64,000 nucleotides of DNA. Source: MAG-120531 sp963934855 (GTDB lineage Bacteria; Bacteroidota; Bacteroidia; Flavobacteriales; Flavobacteriaceae). The position numbers and the translations under genes were made by a program. Positions within the stretch are counted from its first letter, which is position 1, and each line of letters begins with the position of its first letter. Under the pieces are notes generated by a model, which saw only the letters and a program-made list of their open reading frames with translations, was not told the DNA's origin and searched no databases. The DNA is taken from the NCBI GenBank assembly GCA_963934855.1, contig CAWWAC010000006.1, forward strand, positions 11,057 through 75,056, written 5' to 3'. Shown in pieces: positions 45,841 to 53,597 of the stretch.

Positions 45841-46947
45841 ATGAGTTCCCCAACAAAAAGGATATTAGAAAGAAAAATTATCCACATAGACATGGATGCC
45901 TTTTTTGCTTCTGTAGAACAGCTAGACCATCCTGAGCTTCAAGGCAAACCAATTGCAGTAGGGGGTGGAGAAAAAAGAGGCGTGGTAGCAGCCGCTAGCT
46001 ATGAGGCCAGAAAATTTGGAGTGAAGTCTGCCATGGCTAGCGCATTGGCTATAAAAAAATGCCCGCAGCTTATTTTTGTCAAACCACGGTTTGAACGTTA
46101 CAAAGAAATCTCCCTTCAAATTAGAAGTATTTTTCTATCCTATACAGATTTAGTAGAACCTCTTTCTTTAGATGAGGCTTATTTAGACGTTACAGAAAAT
46201 AAAAAAGGAAATCCTTCGGCCAGTCTCATGGCCCAAGAAATTAGAAAAAAGATTTATGAAAAAACAGGACTCACCGCCTCTGCAGGTATTTCCATTAATA
46301 AGTTTGTAGCCAAAATTGCAAGTGATTATAACAAACCCAATGGTCAAAAAACAATTGCACCAGAAGAAGTACTTCTCTTTTTAGAACAATTAGACATCAG
46401 AAAATTCTTTGGTATTGGCCAAGTTACAGCAGACAAGATGTATGCCATTGGGATATTTACTGGCTTAGATTTAAAATTAAAATCTGAGCTTTTTTTAAGC
46501 CAGCAATTTGGCAAAAGCGGGCGCTACTTCTATCAAGCAGTTAGGGGTATTCATTTAAGTGAAGTAAAACCACATAGGCTGCAAAAGTCTGTGGGAGCAG
46601 AGAGAACTTTTTCTGAAAATATTAGCAGTGAGGTCTTTTTAAAGGAAAAAATCACTAAAGTTGCAAAAGAGCTCTCTAAAAGATTAGCAACATCTAAGCT
46701 AGCAGGTAAAACCATTACACTTAAGCTAAAATATTCGGACTTTAACCTTCAAACTAGGTCAAAAACTATTGCTTATTATATTTCAGATGCCCATTTAATA
46801 GAAGAGATCGCAAAAGAACTGCTCTATCAAGAGCCCTTAGAAAACTCGGTGCGTCTATTAGGTATTTCATTGAGTAAACTAAACAATGAAGAAAAAACAA
46901 AAAATTCACAGACCCCCATTAGTGTGCAGCTTTATATAGATTTTTAA
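45841..46947 (+). CDS. dinB: DNA polymerase IV (Y family)
   Basis: A 368-residue error-prone translesion polymerase. The catalytic acidic residues are in IIHIDMDAFFASVEQ (D17) and PLSLDEAYLDVTE. The steric-gate region FFASVE, the helix-hairpin-helix (FFGIGQVTADKMYAIGI) and the little-finger domain (VGAERTFSENI) are present. A C-terminal beta-clamp-binding motif may be near the end (ISVQLYIDF). Start follows the box at 45826-45833. No LexA-like operator is visible. Confidence 0.95.
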   Translation: MSSPTKRILERKIIHIDMDAFFASVEQLDHPELQGKPIAVGGGEKRGVVAAASYEARKFGVKSAMASALAIKKCPQLIFVKPRFERYKEISLQIRSIFLSYTDLVEPLSLDEAYLDVTENKKGNPSASLMAQEIRKKIYEKTGLTASAGISINKFVAKIASDYNKPNGQKTIAPEEVLLFLEQLDIRKFFGIGQVTADKMYAIGIFTGLDLKLKSELFLSQQFGKSGRYFYQAVRGIHLSEVKPHRLQKSVGAERTFSENISSEVFLKEKITKVAKELSKRLATSKLAGKTITLKLKYSDFNLQTRSKTIAYYISDAHLIEEIAKELLYQEPLENSVRLLGISLSKLNNEEKTKNSQTPISVQLYIDF

Positions 46948-47018
46948 ATATAAAGACGCACACCATATGTTATAGGGCTTATTTTTAACACCCAAAAAAC
47001 TATTGGGGTTATTATGTA

Positions 47019-48449
47019 TTATAAAATATCAGATATTTTTAATGTATTCACCATGCCTCTTTCCTTAATAGGCATTGAAGCTAAGTTAATAATCATATCT
47101 CCTTTGGTTACATAACCTGCCTCCTTAGCCATATTATTTAAGTCTTCAATGGTTTGGTCTGTAGAAACCATACTGTCATAATAGAATGCTTTTACGCCCC
47201 ACAACAAATCTAACTGAGTTAGAATTCTCTTATTAGAAGTAAATACTAAAATATGAGAAGCAGGTCTCCATGCAGAGATTTGGTAAGCAGTATAACCACT
47301 ATTGGTCAAAGTAGAAATGGCAGTGGCATTTATCTCATTGGCCATAATGGCTGCGTGGTAACAAACAGACTTAGTCATGTACCGTCTTGTGCGCTCTTTT
47401 GGGGGCGCCAATGGCACCTGGATAAGGTCTGAGTGCTCTACAGCTCTTAATATACTACTCATCTTCTCAATTACTTGAACAGGGTATTTACCCACAGAAG
47501 TTTCTCCAGAAAGCATGACAGCGTCTGCGCCATCCATTACAGAGTTAGCCACGTCATTCACTTCTGCTCTTGTAGGAGTGAGGCTGTCTATCATAGTCTC
47601 CATCATTTGGGTAGCAATAATAATGGGTTTGCGGGCATGCTTGGCTTTTAATACCAACTGCTTTTGAATTAAGGGAACTTCTTCTGCTGGAATTTCTACT
47701 CCCAAATCTCCACGAGCAACCATTAATGCGTCTGTGTGCTGAATAATTTCATCAATATTTTCTATAGCCTCTGGCTTTTCAATTTTAGAAATAATAGGGA
47801 TTTTAACATCTGAATGTTTGGCAATTAATTCTTGTAGGTCTATAATGTCTTGACTAAAACGTACAAAAGAGAGCGCCATCCAATCTACTTTCTCCCCAAT
47901 AGCAAAAATAGCATCCTTTATATCCTTCTCTGTTAAAGCAGGTAAAGATACCTTCGTATTTGGAAGGTTTACTCCTTTTTTAGATTTTAAAGGACCTCCC
48001 TGAATGACCTTAGTAAGTACTTCATCTGTGCCGTTGGTGCTCACCACTTCAAACATAAGCTTACCGTCATCTAAAAGCACGCGTTCTCTAGCTTTTACAT
48101 CCTTAGGAAAGCTTTTATAAGTCATATAAGCCCTAGAAGCATTCCCTACAAATGGAGTTCCAGTAGCAAATGTAAATGCGTCACCAGGCACAACCGTTAC
48201 ATCGTCTTCCATCACACCAACTCTTAATTTTGGGCCTTGAAGATCTGCCAGTATAGAAGTGTACAATCCTAACTCTTCATTGAGTTCTCTAATCATTTTA
48301 ATTCTCTCACTCACATCTGCGTAATCTGCATGAGAAAAATTAATCCTAAACACATTAACCCCAGCTAACATCATATCTCTCAAGATAGATTTTGAACTTG
48401 TAGCGGGTCCTAGGGTAGCTACTATTTTTGTTTTTTTAGCACTTGGCAT
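47019..48449 (-). CDS. pyk: Pyruvate kinase
   Basis: A 476-residue glycolytic enzyme that makes ATP and pyruvate from phosphoenolpyruvate and ADP. Motifs: KIVATLGPATSS (N-terminus), the catalytic lysine region IPIISKIEKPEAIENIDEI, ARGDLGVEIPAEEV and KPIIIATQMMETM. The C-terminal regulatory domain is complete (ends VNTLKISDIL). It follows the IPExxxVDY gene by one base and so is probably in the acpP-fabF-rnc cluster's transcript. Confidence 0.97.
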   Translation of the reverse strand: MPSAKKTKIVATLGPATSSKSILRDMMLAGVNVFRINFSHADYADVSERIKMIRELNEELGLYTSILADLQGPKLRVGVMEDDVTVVPGDAFTFATGTPFVGNASRAYMTYKSFPKDVKARERVLLDDGKLMFEVVSTNGTDEVLTKVIQGGPLKSKKGVNLPNTKVSLPALTEKDIKDAIFAIGEKVDWMALSFVRFSQDIIDLQELIAKHSDVKIPIISKIEKPEAIENIDEIIQHTDALMVARGDLGVEIPAEEVPLIQKQLVLKAKHARKPIIIATQMMETMIDSLTPTRAEVNDVANSVMDGADAVMLSGETSVGKYPVQVIEKMSSILRAVEHSDLIQVPLAPPKERTRRYMTKSVCYHAAIMANEINATAISTLTNSGYTAYQISAWRPASHILVFTSNKRILTQLDLLWGVKAFYYDSMVSTDQTIEDLNNMAKEAGYVTKGDMIINLASMPIKERGMVNTLKISDIL

Positions 48450-48450
48450 A

Positions 48451-48915
48451 TTAAAAAATTAAGTTATTTTTAGATTTTATTTGGTTGCAATCTATTTCAA
48501 AAGCGGTTACAATAACAGCTATTTGTTTTAATTGAGCCACCAACTGAGCTATATTTAGATATCCTTCATCTTCAATCTTTAAAAAAAAATCAACCCCTTT
48601 GTGCTCAGGAATTAAATACTGCTTTTTTTCTAAAAGTGTTTCGCTGAAAAGATCTTGTGATTCTAATGCAACTGAACTAAGCTGCTTATTAGATAATAGT
48701 ACCCAATAAGAGTCTGTCCGGGTATCTTGCCAATCAAACACAGAAAATTTAGCGGCTGTGTTTAAATCAAGATTATTTTTTTGCCTTTTAAATTTTGTTT
48801 TTAGATGTATGTTTAACCAATAGACCAAACGGTAGGCTTCAAGAGAAGTATGAATGGCTATTAGTGAATACTCAGCATCATAAAAATTAATAGAAATTTT
48901 ACGCACCGCCGGCAT
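48451..48915 (-). CDS. IPExxxVDY-family protein
   Basis: A 154-residue protein whose central motif IPEHKGVDFF fits the family name except for F in place of Y. It lies between rnc and pyk, the usual place of this gene in flavobacteria. It starts helix-rich (SLIAIHTSLEAYRLVYWLN) and ends with a strand-helix-strand pattern. No enzymatic motif or membrane segment is visible. Function unknown. Confidence 0.82.
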   Translation of the reverse strand: MPAVRKISINFYDAEYSLIAIHTSLEAYRLVYWLNIHLKTKFKRQKNNLDLNTAAKFSVFDWQDTRTDSYWVLLSNKQLSSVALESQDLFSETLLEKKQYLIPEHKGVDFFLKIEDEGYLNIAQLVAQLKQIAVIVTAFEIDCNQIKSKNNLIF

Positions 48916-49035
48916 ATATAATTCTGTATTTAAACAAATATATGTATTAAACGCTTGCTACAGGCAGGGCCCAGTGCTTAAAGTGTATAAAAAATTACGA
49001 AAACGATTGAATTAGGGCCTCTGATGTAAAACTTT

Positions 49036-49785
49036 TTAAATTCCAGCGGCTCCTTCCTTCATCTTTTCCTGCAAAACAAAAAATGCCCGTTTAGATGCGT
49101 TCTCTTCTGCTTTCTTTTTAGAGGTAGCCCGGCCTTTTGCCACCACTTGTTTATCTATAAATAGCTTTACAGAAAAATGCTTTATGGGATCATTGCCAGA
49201 ATCTTCATACACCTGAAAATTAAAAGCTTTTTTTTCTTTTTGACACCATTCTATCAATAGACTTTTATAGGAAATAACCTTGCCTTCTAGCTTGGCAATA
49301 TCTACATGGGGCTCAATAATTTTTAGGTAAATAAAACGCTCACAGTACTTATAGCCTTTGTCTAAGTAAATAGCCCCTACCAAGGCTTCAAAAACATTTC
49401 CGTGAATATTCTCTCCAAAATGATCTTTGTGAACCTTAGAGTCTACAAAAGAAAGGAGTTGTAGTTCCTTTCCCAATTCGTTTAGATGTTCTCTACTCAC
49501 AATTTTAGACCTCATTTTAGTGAGGTATCCCTCATCTGCAGTGGGTACTTCATTAAAAATATACTTAGAAATAATAGCGCCCAACATAGCGTCTCCTAAA
49601 AACTCAAGACGCTCGTAGTTTAAAGGATTCCCAAAAGGATCTTTTAGATGAAGTGACCTGTGAATAAATGCCTTCTTGTAAATGGAAAGGTCTTTGGGCC
49701 TAAAACCTATAATTTGCCTTATTCCCATAAAAAAATCTCCGTCTTCTTTAGAATGAGAATTTAAAATAGGCATGCGCAATTTCAT
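49036..49785 (-). CDS. rnc: Ribonuclease III
   Basis: A 249-residue endonuclease that cleaves double-stranded RNA (rRNA precursors, mRNA). The RNase III signature NYERLEFLGDAMLGAII contains catalytic acidic residues; a second acidic site is NVFEALVGAIYLDKG. A double-stranded RNA-binding domain occupies about 175-245 (SYKSLLIEWCQKEKK, VAKGRATSKKKAEENASKRAF). It starts two bases after the fabF stop, so it is co-transcribed. Start codon could also be the methionine at residue 5 or 20. Confidence 0.96.
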   Translation of the reverse strand: MKLRMPILNSHSKEDGDFFMGIRQIIGFRPKDLSIYKKAFIHRSLHLKDPFGNPLNYERLEFLGDAMLGAIISKYIFNEVPTADEGYLTKMRSKIVSREHLNELGKELQLLSFVDSKVHKDHFGENIHGNVFEALVGAIYLDKGYKYCERFIYLKIIEPHVDIAKLEGKVISYKSLLIEWCQKEKKAFNFQVYEDSGNDPIKHFSVKLFIDKQVVAKGRATSKKKAEENASKRAFFVLQEKMKEGAAGI

Positions 49786-49787
49786 TA

Positions 49788-51041
49788 TTAAGCTTCAAAT
49801 TTTTTAAACAGTACACAAGCATTATGGCCTCCAAAACCAAAAGTATTGCTCATAGCCACCCTTACTTCTCTAGGCTGTGCCTTATTTAAAGTTAAGTTGA
49901 GGGTAGGATCTATATTTGGATCTGCCTCTGTGTGGTTAATAGTGGGAGGAACCAAACTGTATTTCATAGCTAAAATAGACGCAATGGCCTCTATAGCGCC
50001 CGCAGCTCCCAATAAGTGGCCTGTCATAGATTTGGTAGAGTTAATATTAATAAGTGGGGCATGAATTCCAAAAACCTTAGAAATAGCCTTCAATTCTGCT
50101 ACGTCTCCAAGTGGTGTAGAAGTTCCATGAGTATTAATAGTATCTACCTGGTCTGGAGTCATTCCTGCATCTTTTAAACAGTTTTGCATGACCCTTACCA
50201 CTCCAATTCCCTCCGGATGTGGCGCAGTCATATGATAAGCGTCAGAGGTCATACCACCCCCGACTACCTCACAATAAATGTGTACGCCTCTAGCTAGCGC
50301 ATGTTCGTATTCTTCTAAAATAAGAGCTCCCGCTCCTTCTCCTAAAACAAAGCCATCTCTGTTAGCATCAAATGGTCTAGAAGCTGATTCTGGACTTTCA
50401 TTTCTAGTAGATAATGCGTGCATGGCGTTAAAACCACCCATACCAGCAATAGTCACGGCAGCCTCACTTCCTCCAGAGACAATGACGTCACAGTGGCCAA
50501 GCCTAATGTAGTTTAAGGCGTCTATAAGAGCATTAGAAGAAGAAGCACAGGCAGAAACCGTGGCGTAGTTAGGACCCATAAAGCCATGTTTAATAGAGAT
50601 ATTGCCAGGGGCAATATCTGCAATCATTTTTGGAATAAAAAACGGATTAAAACGGGGAGATCCGTCTCCTGCTGCATAGTTCAATACCTCGTTTTGAAAA
50701 GTCTCTAAGCCCCCTATACCTGCGCCCCAAATTACACCTACTCTAAATTTATCTAACACAGCCTCATGCAAGCCTGCGTCCGCAATGGCCTCATCTGCAG
50801 CCACCATAGCATACTGGGCAAATTTATCTAGTTTTCTAGCCTCTTTTCTATCAAAAAAATCTTCTGGATTATAGCCCTTAAGCTCACAGGCAAATTTTGT
50901 TTTAAAGTGGGTATTGTCAAAGTGGGTAATAGGGCCTGCACCACTTTTACCTGTCTTTAATGATTCCCAATAAGAAACTATATTGTTACCAATAGGAGTT
51001 AAAGCTCCCATTCCAGTAACCACTACGCGCTTTAGTTGCAT
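49788..51041 (-). CDS. fabF: 3-oxoacyl-ACP synthase II
   Basis: A 417-residue condensing enzyme of fatty-acid elongation. The catalytic triad is visible: C165 in TVSACASSSNAL, H in NTHGTSTPLGD, and H in STKSMTGHLLGAAGA. It uses acyl-ACP and malonyl-ACP, consistent with the acpP gene 106 bases upstream. A terminator-like hairpin lies in that gap. Confidence 0.97.
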   Translation of the reverse strand: MQLKRVVVTGMGALTPIGNNIVSYWESLKTGKSGAGPITHFDNTHFKTKFACELKGYNPEDFFDRKEARKLDKFAQYAMVAADEAIADAGLHEAVLDKFRVGVIWGAGIGGLETFQNEVLNYAAGDGSPRFNPFFIPKMIADIAPGNISIKHGFMGPNYATVSACASSSNALIDALNYIRLGHCDVIVSGGSEAAVTIAGMGGFNAMHALSTRNESPESASRPFDANRDGFVLGEGAGALILEEYEHALARGVHIYCEVVGGGMTSDAYHMTAPHPEGIGVVRVMQNCLKDAGMTPDQVDTINTHGTSTPLGDVAELKAISKVFGIHAPLININSTKSMTGHLLGAAGAIEAIASILAMKYSLVPPTINHTEADPNIDPTLNLTLNKAQPREVRVAMSNTFGFGGHNACVLFKKFEA

Positions 51042-51081
51042 ATAATTTATTTTAATTTTATGCTGAATACAAATATAATTT

Positions 51082-51122
51082 AAAAAAAATTATCCATGCA
51101 GTTATACACCACACGGATAATT
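51082..51122 (-). terminator. Terminator/attenuator between acpP and fabF
   Basis: On the minus strand AATTATCC and GGATAATT form an 8-bp inverted repeat with a 19-base loop, followed directly by a run of Ts. It could terminate part of the acpP transcripts before fabF, giving ACP in excess. The loop is long and the stem AT-rich, so the effect may be partial. Confidence 0.5.
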
Positions 51123-51147
51123 TACAATGTTTTAATATATCGTGAAA

Positions 51148-51381
51148 TTACTTAGCTCCCTCAATATAAGTGATGGCTTGGCCCACAGTAGCAATGTTCT
51201 CTGCTTGGTCATCTGGAATTTGGATGTCAAATTCTTTCTCGAATTCCATAATTAACTCAACAGTGTCCAATGAATCGGCCCCAAGGTCGTTGGTGAAACT
51301 TGCTTCAGTAACAACTTCGTTTTCGTCAACGCCTAATTTATCTACGATAATAGCCTTTACTCTTGATGCAATGTCTGACAT
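51148..51381 (-). CDS. acpP: Acyl carrier protein
   Basis: A 77-residue acidic ACP carrying fatty-acyl intermediates on 4'-phosphopantetheine. The modified serine is S37 in GADSLDTVELIM. First gene of the minus-strand cluster acpP-fabF-rnc-IPExxxVDY-pyk. A TATTTTTG box lies 32 bases upstream. Divergent from purN. Confidence 0.97.
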   Translation of the reverse strand: MSDIASRVKAIIVDKLGVDENEVVTEASFTNDLGADSLDTVELIMEFEKEFDIQIPDDQAENIATVGQAITYIEGAK

Positions 51382-51412
51382 AATAATCTGGTTTTTAAAT
51401 TTTATATGTTTG

Positions 51413-51420
51413 CAAAAATA
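51413..51420 (-). promoter_or_regulatory. Possible -7 promoter box for acpP
   Basis: TATTTTTG on the minus strand fits TAnnTTTG, 32 bases before the acpP start. A -33 TTG is not obvious. Confidence 0.4.
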
Positions 51421-51533
51421 AAAAACTTTGGATTAATAACGCCATTTGTGTCTAAAATGTATCGTATTTTTAACAATTCCTAATGAATTAGCCCTGTCGG
51501 AACTCTAAATAAAATGCCAAAAAAAAGATTCTC

Positions 51534-52100
51534 ATGAAAAACATAGCGTTATTTGCCTCAGGAGGCGGCTCTAATGTAGTAAATATAGCGAAATTCTTTG
51601 AAAAACAAGAGGGTATAAAAATTTCCTTAGTGGTTACAAATAACTCAAATGCAAGAGTGATTGAAAAATGTAAAAATCTTGGAATTCCTTTGGTCTATCT
51701 CTCAAAAGAAGGTTTTCTGGAAGAAAATACCTTAGAAAAAATGCTAAAAGGCTTCTCTATAGACCTTATTGTTTTAGCAGGCTTTCTCTTAAAAATACCA
51801 CATGGCCTCATTAAAGCGTATTTTAATAAAATAATAAATATTCACCCTTCTCTTCTTCCCAGCTATGGCGGAAAGGGAATGTACGGCATGCACGTGCATC
51901 GCGCTGTCAAGGCTGCTGGAGAGATAGAGTCTGGCATTAGTATTCACTACGTAAATGAAAACTATGACCAAGGAGCTCTTATCTTTCAAGCTAAAACTAC
52001 TATTACACCCAAAGACAGCCCAGAGGATATAGCGGCAAAAGTACAGGCCTTAGAAGCCCTTCATTTTCCAAAAATTATAGCACAAATACTTTATGACTAA
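51534..52100 (+). CDS. purN: Phosphoribosylglycinamide formyltransferase
   Basis: A 188-residue GAR transformylase: transfers a formyl group from 10-formyltetrahydrofolate to GAR in purine synthesis. The N-terminal phosphoribosyl-binding motif is ALFASGGGSN. The catalytic N-H-D set is in INIHPSLLPSYGGKGMYG and the later SIHYVNENYDQG. Slightly short compared with E. coli PurN (212 aa). It overlaps rnhA by eight bases. Confidence 0.93.
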   Translation: MKNIALFASGGGSNVVNIAKFFEKQEGIKISLVVTNNSNARVIEKCKNLGIPLVYLSKEGFLEENTLEKMLKGFSIDLIVLAGFLLKIPHGLIKAYFNKIINIHPSLLPSYGGKGMYGMHVHRAVKAAGEIESGISIHYVNENYDQGALIFQAKTTITPKDSPEDIAAKVQALEALHFPKIIAQILYD

Positions 52101-52563
52101 AGCGGATGTTCACGTGTATACAGACGGCGCAGCAAGTGGAAACCCAGGGCCAGGTGGCTATGGAATTGTAATGGAATGGGTGGGAACTCCCTATAAAAGA
52201 GAGTTTGCGCAAGGCTTTACGCATACCACCAACAACAGGATGGAATTATTGGCGGTAATAGAAGCGCTTAGAAAACTAAAAAAAGCGCCTCTAAATGTAT
52301 TGGTTTTCACAGATTCTAAATACGTGGTAGACTCGGTAGAAAAAAAATGGCTGCAGCGCTGGGAGAAAACAAACTTTAAAGACAAAAAAAATGTGGACCT
52401 CTGGAAAGAATTTCTTAAAGTTTACTCCAAACATCAAGTTAAATTTCAATGGATTAAGGGCCACAACAACCACCCTCAAAATGAAAGATGTGACGCCCTG
52501 GCAGTTGCCGCATCTAAGAGTAAAGACCTTTTTATAGACAGCGGTTTTATAAAAAGCAATTAA
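52093..52563 (+). CDS. rnhA: Ribonuclease HI
   Basis: A 156-residue RNase H type 1 that removes RNA from RNA-DNA hybrids. Catalytic acids are D11 in VYTDGAASGNPGPGGYG, E in NNRMELLAV, D in FTDSKYVVDSV, and the final D in ERCDALAVAA, with the KGHNNHPQNE loop. Starts within purN (eight-base overlap), so the two are translationally coupled. Confidence 0.95.
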   Translation: MTKADVHVYTDGAASGNPGPGGYGIVMEWVGTPYKREFAQGFTHTTNNRMELLAVIEALRKLKKAPLNVLVFTDSKYVVDSVEKKWLQRWEKTNFKDKKNVDLWKEFLKVYSKHQVKFQWIKGHNNHPQNERCDALAVAASKSKDLFIDSGFIKSN

Positions 52564-52611
52564 AAGATATAAAAAACCAACCCCCACCCAGAACACTAAA
52601 TAGAGGTTCCT

Positions 52612-52619
52612 TATATTTG
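52612..52619 (+). promoter_or_regulatory. Possible -7 promoter box for the PfkB kinase gene
   Basis: TATATTTG matches TAnnTTTG, 16 bases before the start codon. It could give the kinase-amidophosphoribosyltransferase pair its own short-leader transcript. No -33 TTG is seen. Confidence 0.35.
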
Positions 52620-52635
52620 CAATAAATTTTTAAGA

Positions 52636-53565
52636 ATGGGAAAATTACTTGTAGTAGGAACCGTCGCTTTTGACGCTATTGAAACTCCTTTTGGGAAAAC
52701 AGATAAAATACTAGGAGGCGCTGCTACTTATATAGCGCTAGCCGCAAAAAGTGTTGCAGACATAGATACGGCAATTGTTTCTGTAGTAGGAGAAGATTTT
52801 CCAGAGGCATATTTACAGCTTTTTAAAGACAGACATATCGATATCAGTGGCCTAGAAATAGTGTCCGGTGGTAAAACATTTTTTTGGAGTGGTAAATACC
52901 ACAACGACTTAAATGTGAGAGACACACTTGCTACTGAACTAAATGTATTGGCAGACTTCCAACCAGTGGTTCCAAAAAACTTTATGGACGCGGACATTGT
53001 CATGCTGGGAAATTTACACCCTGGAGTACAGCTCAGTGTGATAGACCAAATGGCCGCCAAGCCCAAGCTAATTGTATTAGACACTATGAACTTTTGGATG
53101 GATCACACACTAGATCTCCTTTTAGAAGTGATAAAAAAAGTAGACGTCATTACTATTAATGACGAGGAAGCCAGGCAACTTACAGGAGAGTACTCCCTAG
53201 TAAAAGCTGCTGCTAAAATTCACAGAATGGGCCCTGAATATATAGTCATTAAAAAAGGAGAACACGGCGCATTGTTGTTCCATGAAAGCCATGTATTTTT
53301 TGCACCTGCCTTACCTTTAGAAGAAGTTTTTGACCCAACAGGAGCAGGAGACTCTTTTGCTGGAGGCTTTGTGGGCTATCTAGCTAAAAGTGAAAATATT
53401 TCTTTTGAAAACCTCAAAAATGCAGTTATTCACGGTTCTAATGTGGCCTCTTTCTGTGTAGAAAAATTTGGAACAGAAAGGCTAGTAAGCTTAGACAATC
53501 ACCAACTAAAAACACGCTTAAAGCAGTTTACTGCCCTCACGCAATTTAATATAGACCTTTCATAA
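52636..53565 (+). CDS. PfkB-family kinase next to an amidophosphoribosyltransferase
   Basis: A 309-residue ribokinase-fold kinase. The N-terminal glycine pair is in KILGGAATYIALAAK, and the catalytic signature is VFDPTGAGDSFAGGFVG (D of GAGDSF). It is closer in character to the adenosine kinase/ribokinase-like group than the kinase at 27910, but the substrate is not readable. It precedes the amidophosphoribosyltransferase by 32 bases, so a role in nucleoside or phosphoribosyl metabolism is a reasonable inference. Confidence 0.85.
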   Translation: MGKLLVVGTVAFDAIETPFGKTDKILGGAATYIALAAKSVADIDTAIVSVVGEDFPEAYLQLFKDRHIDISGLEIVSGGKTFFWSGKYHNDLNVRDTLATELNVLADFQPVVPKNFMDADIVMLGNLHPGVQLSVIDQMAAKPKLIVLDTMNFWMDHTLDLLLEVIKKVDVITINDEEARQLTGEYSLVKAAAKIHRMGPEYIVIKKGEHGALLFHESHVFFAPALPLEEVFDPTGAGDSFAGGFVGYLAKSENISFENLKNAVIHGSNVASFCVEKFGTERLVSLDNHQLKTRLKQFTALTQFNIDLS

Positions 53566-53569
53566 AACC

Positions 53570-53581
53570 GCCCGAAAGGGC
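53570..53581 (+). other. GNRA-capped hairpin in the kinase-transferase gap
   Basis: GCCC-GAAA-GGGC is a tight perfect hairpin with a GNRA tetraloop, between the kinase stop and the next start (53598). No T-run follows, so it is not a normal terminator; it may stabilise or process the mRNA. Confidence 0.45.
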
Positions 53582-53597
53582 ACATCTGCACCTAATT

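Noticed and set aside
46948..47018. Possible terminator (AACaCCC/GGGGTT) between dinB and pyk
   Set aside because: The stem contains a mismatch and is not followed by a T-run on either strand.
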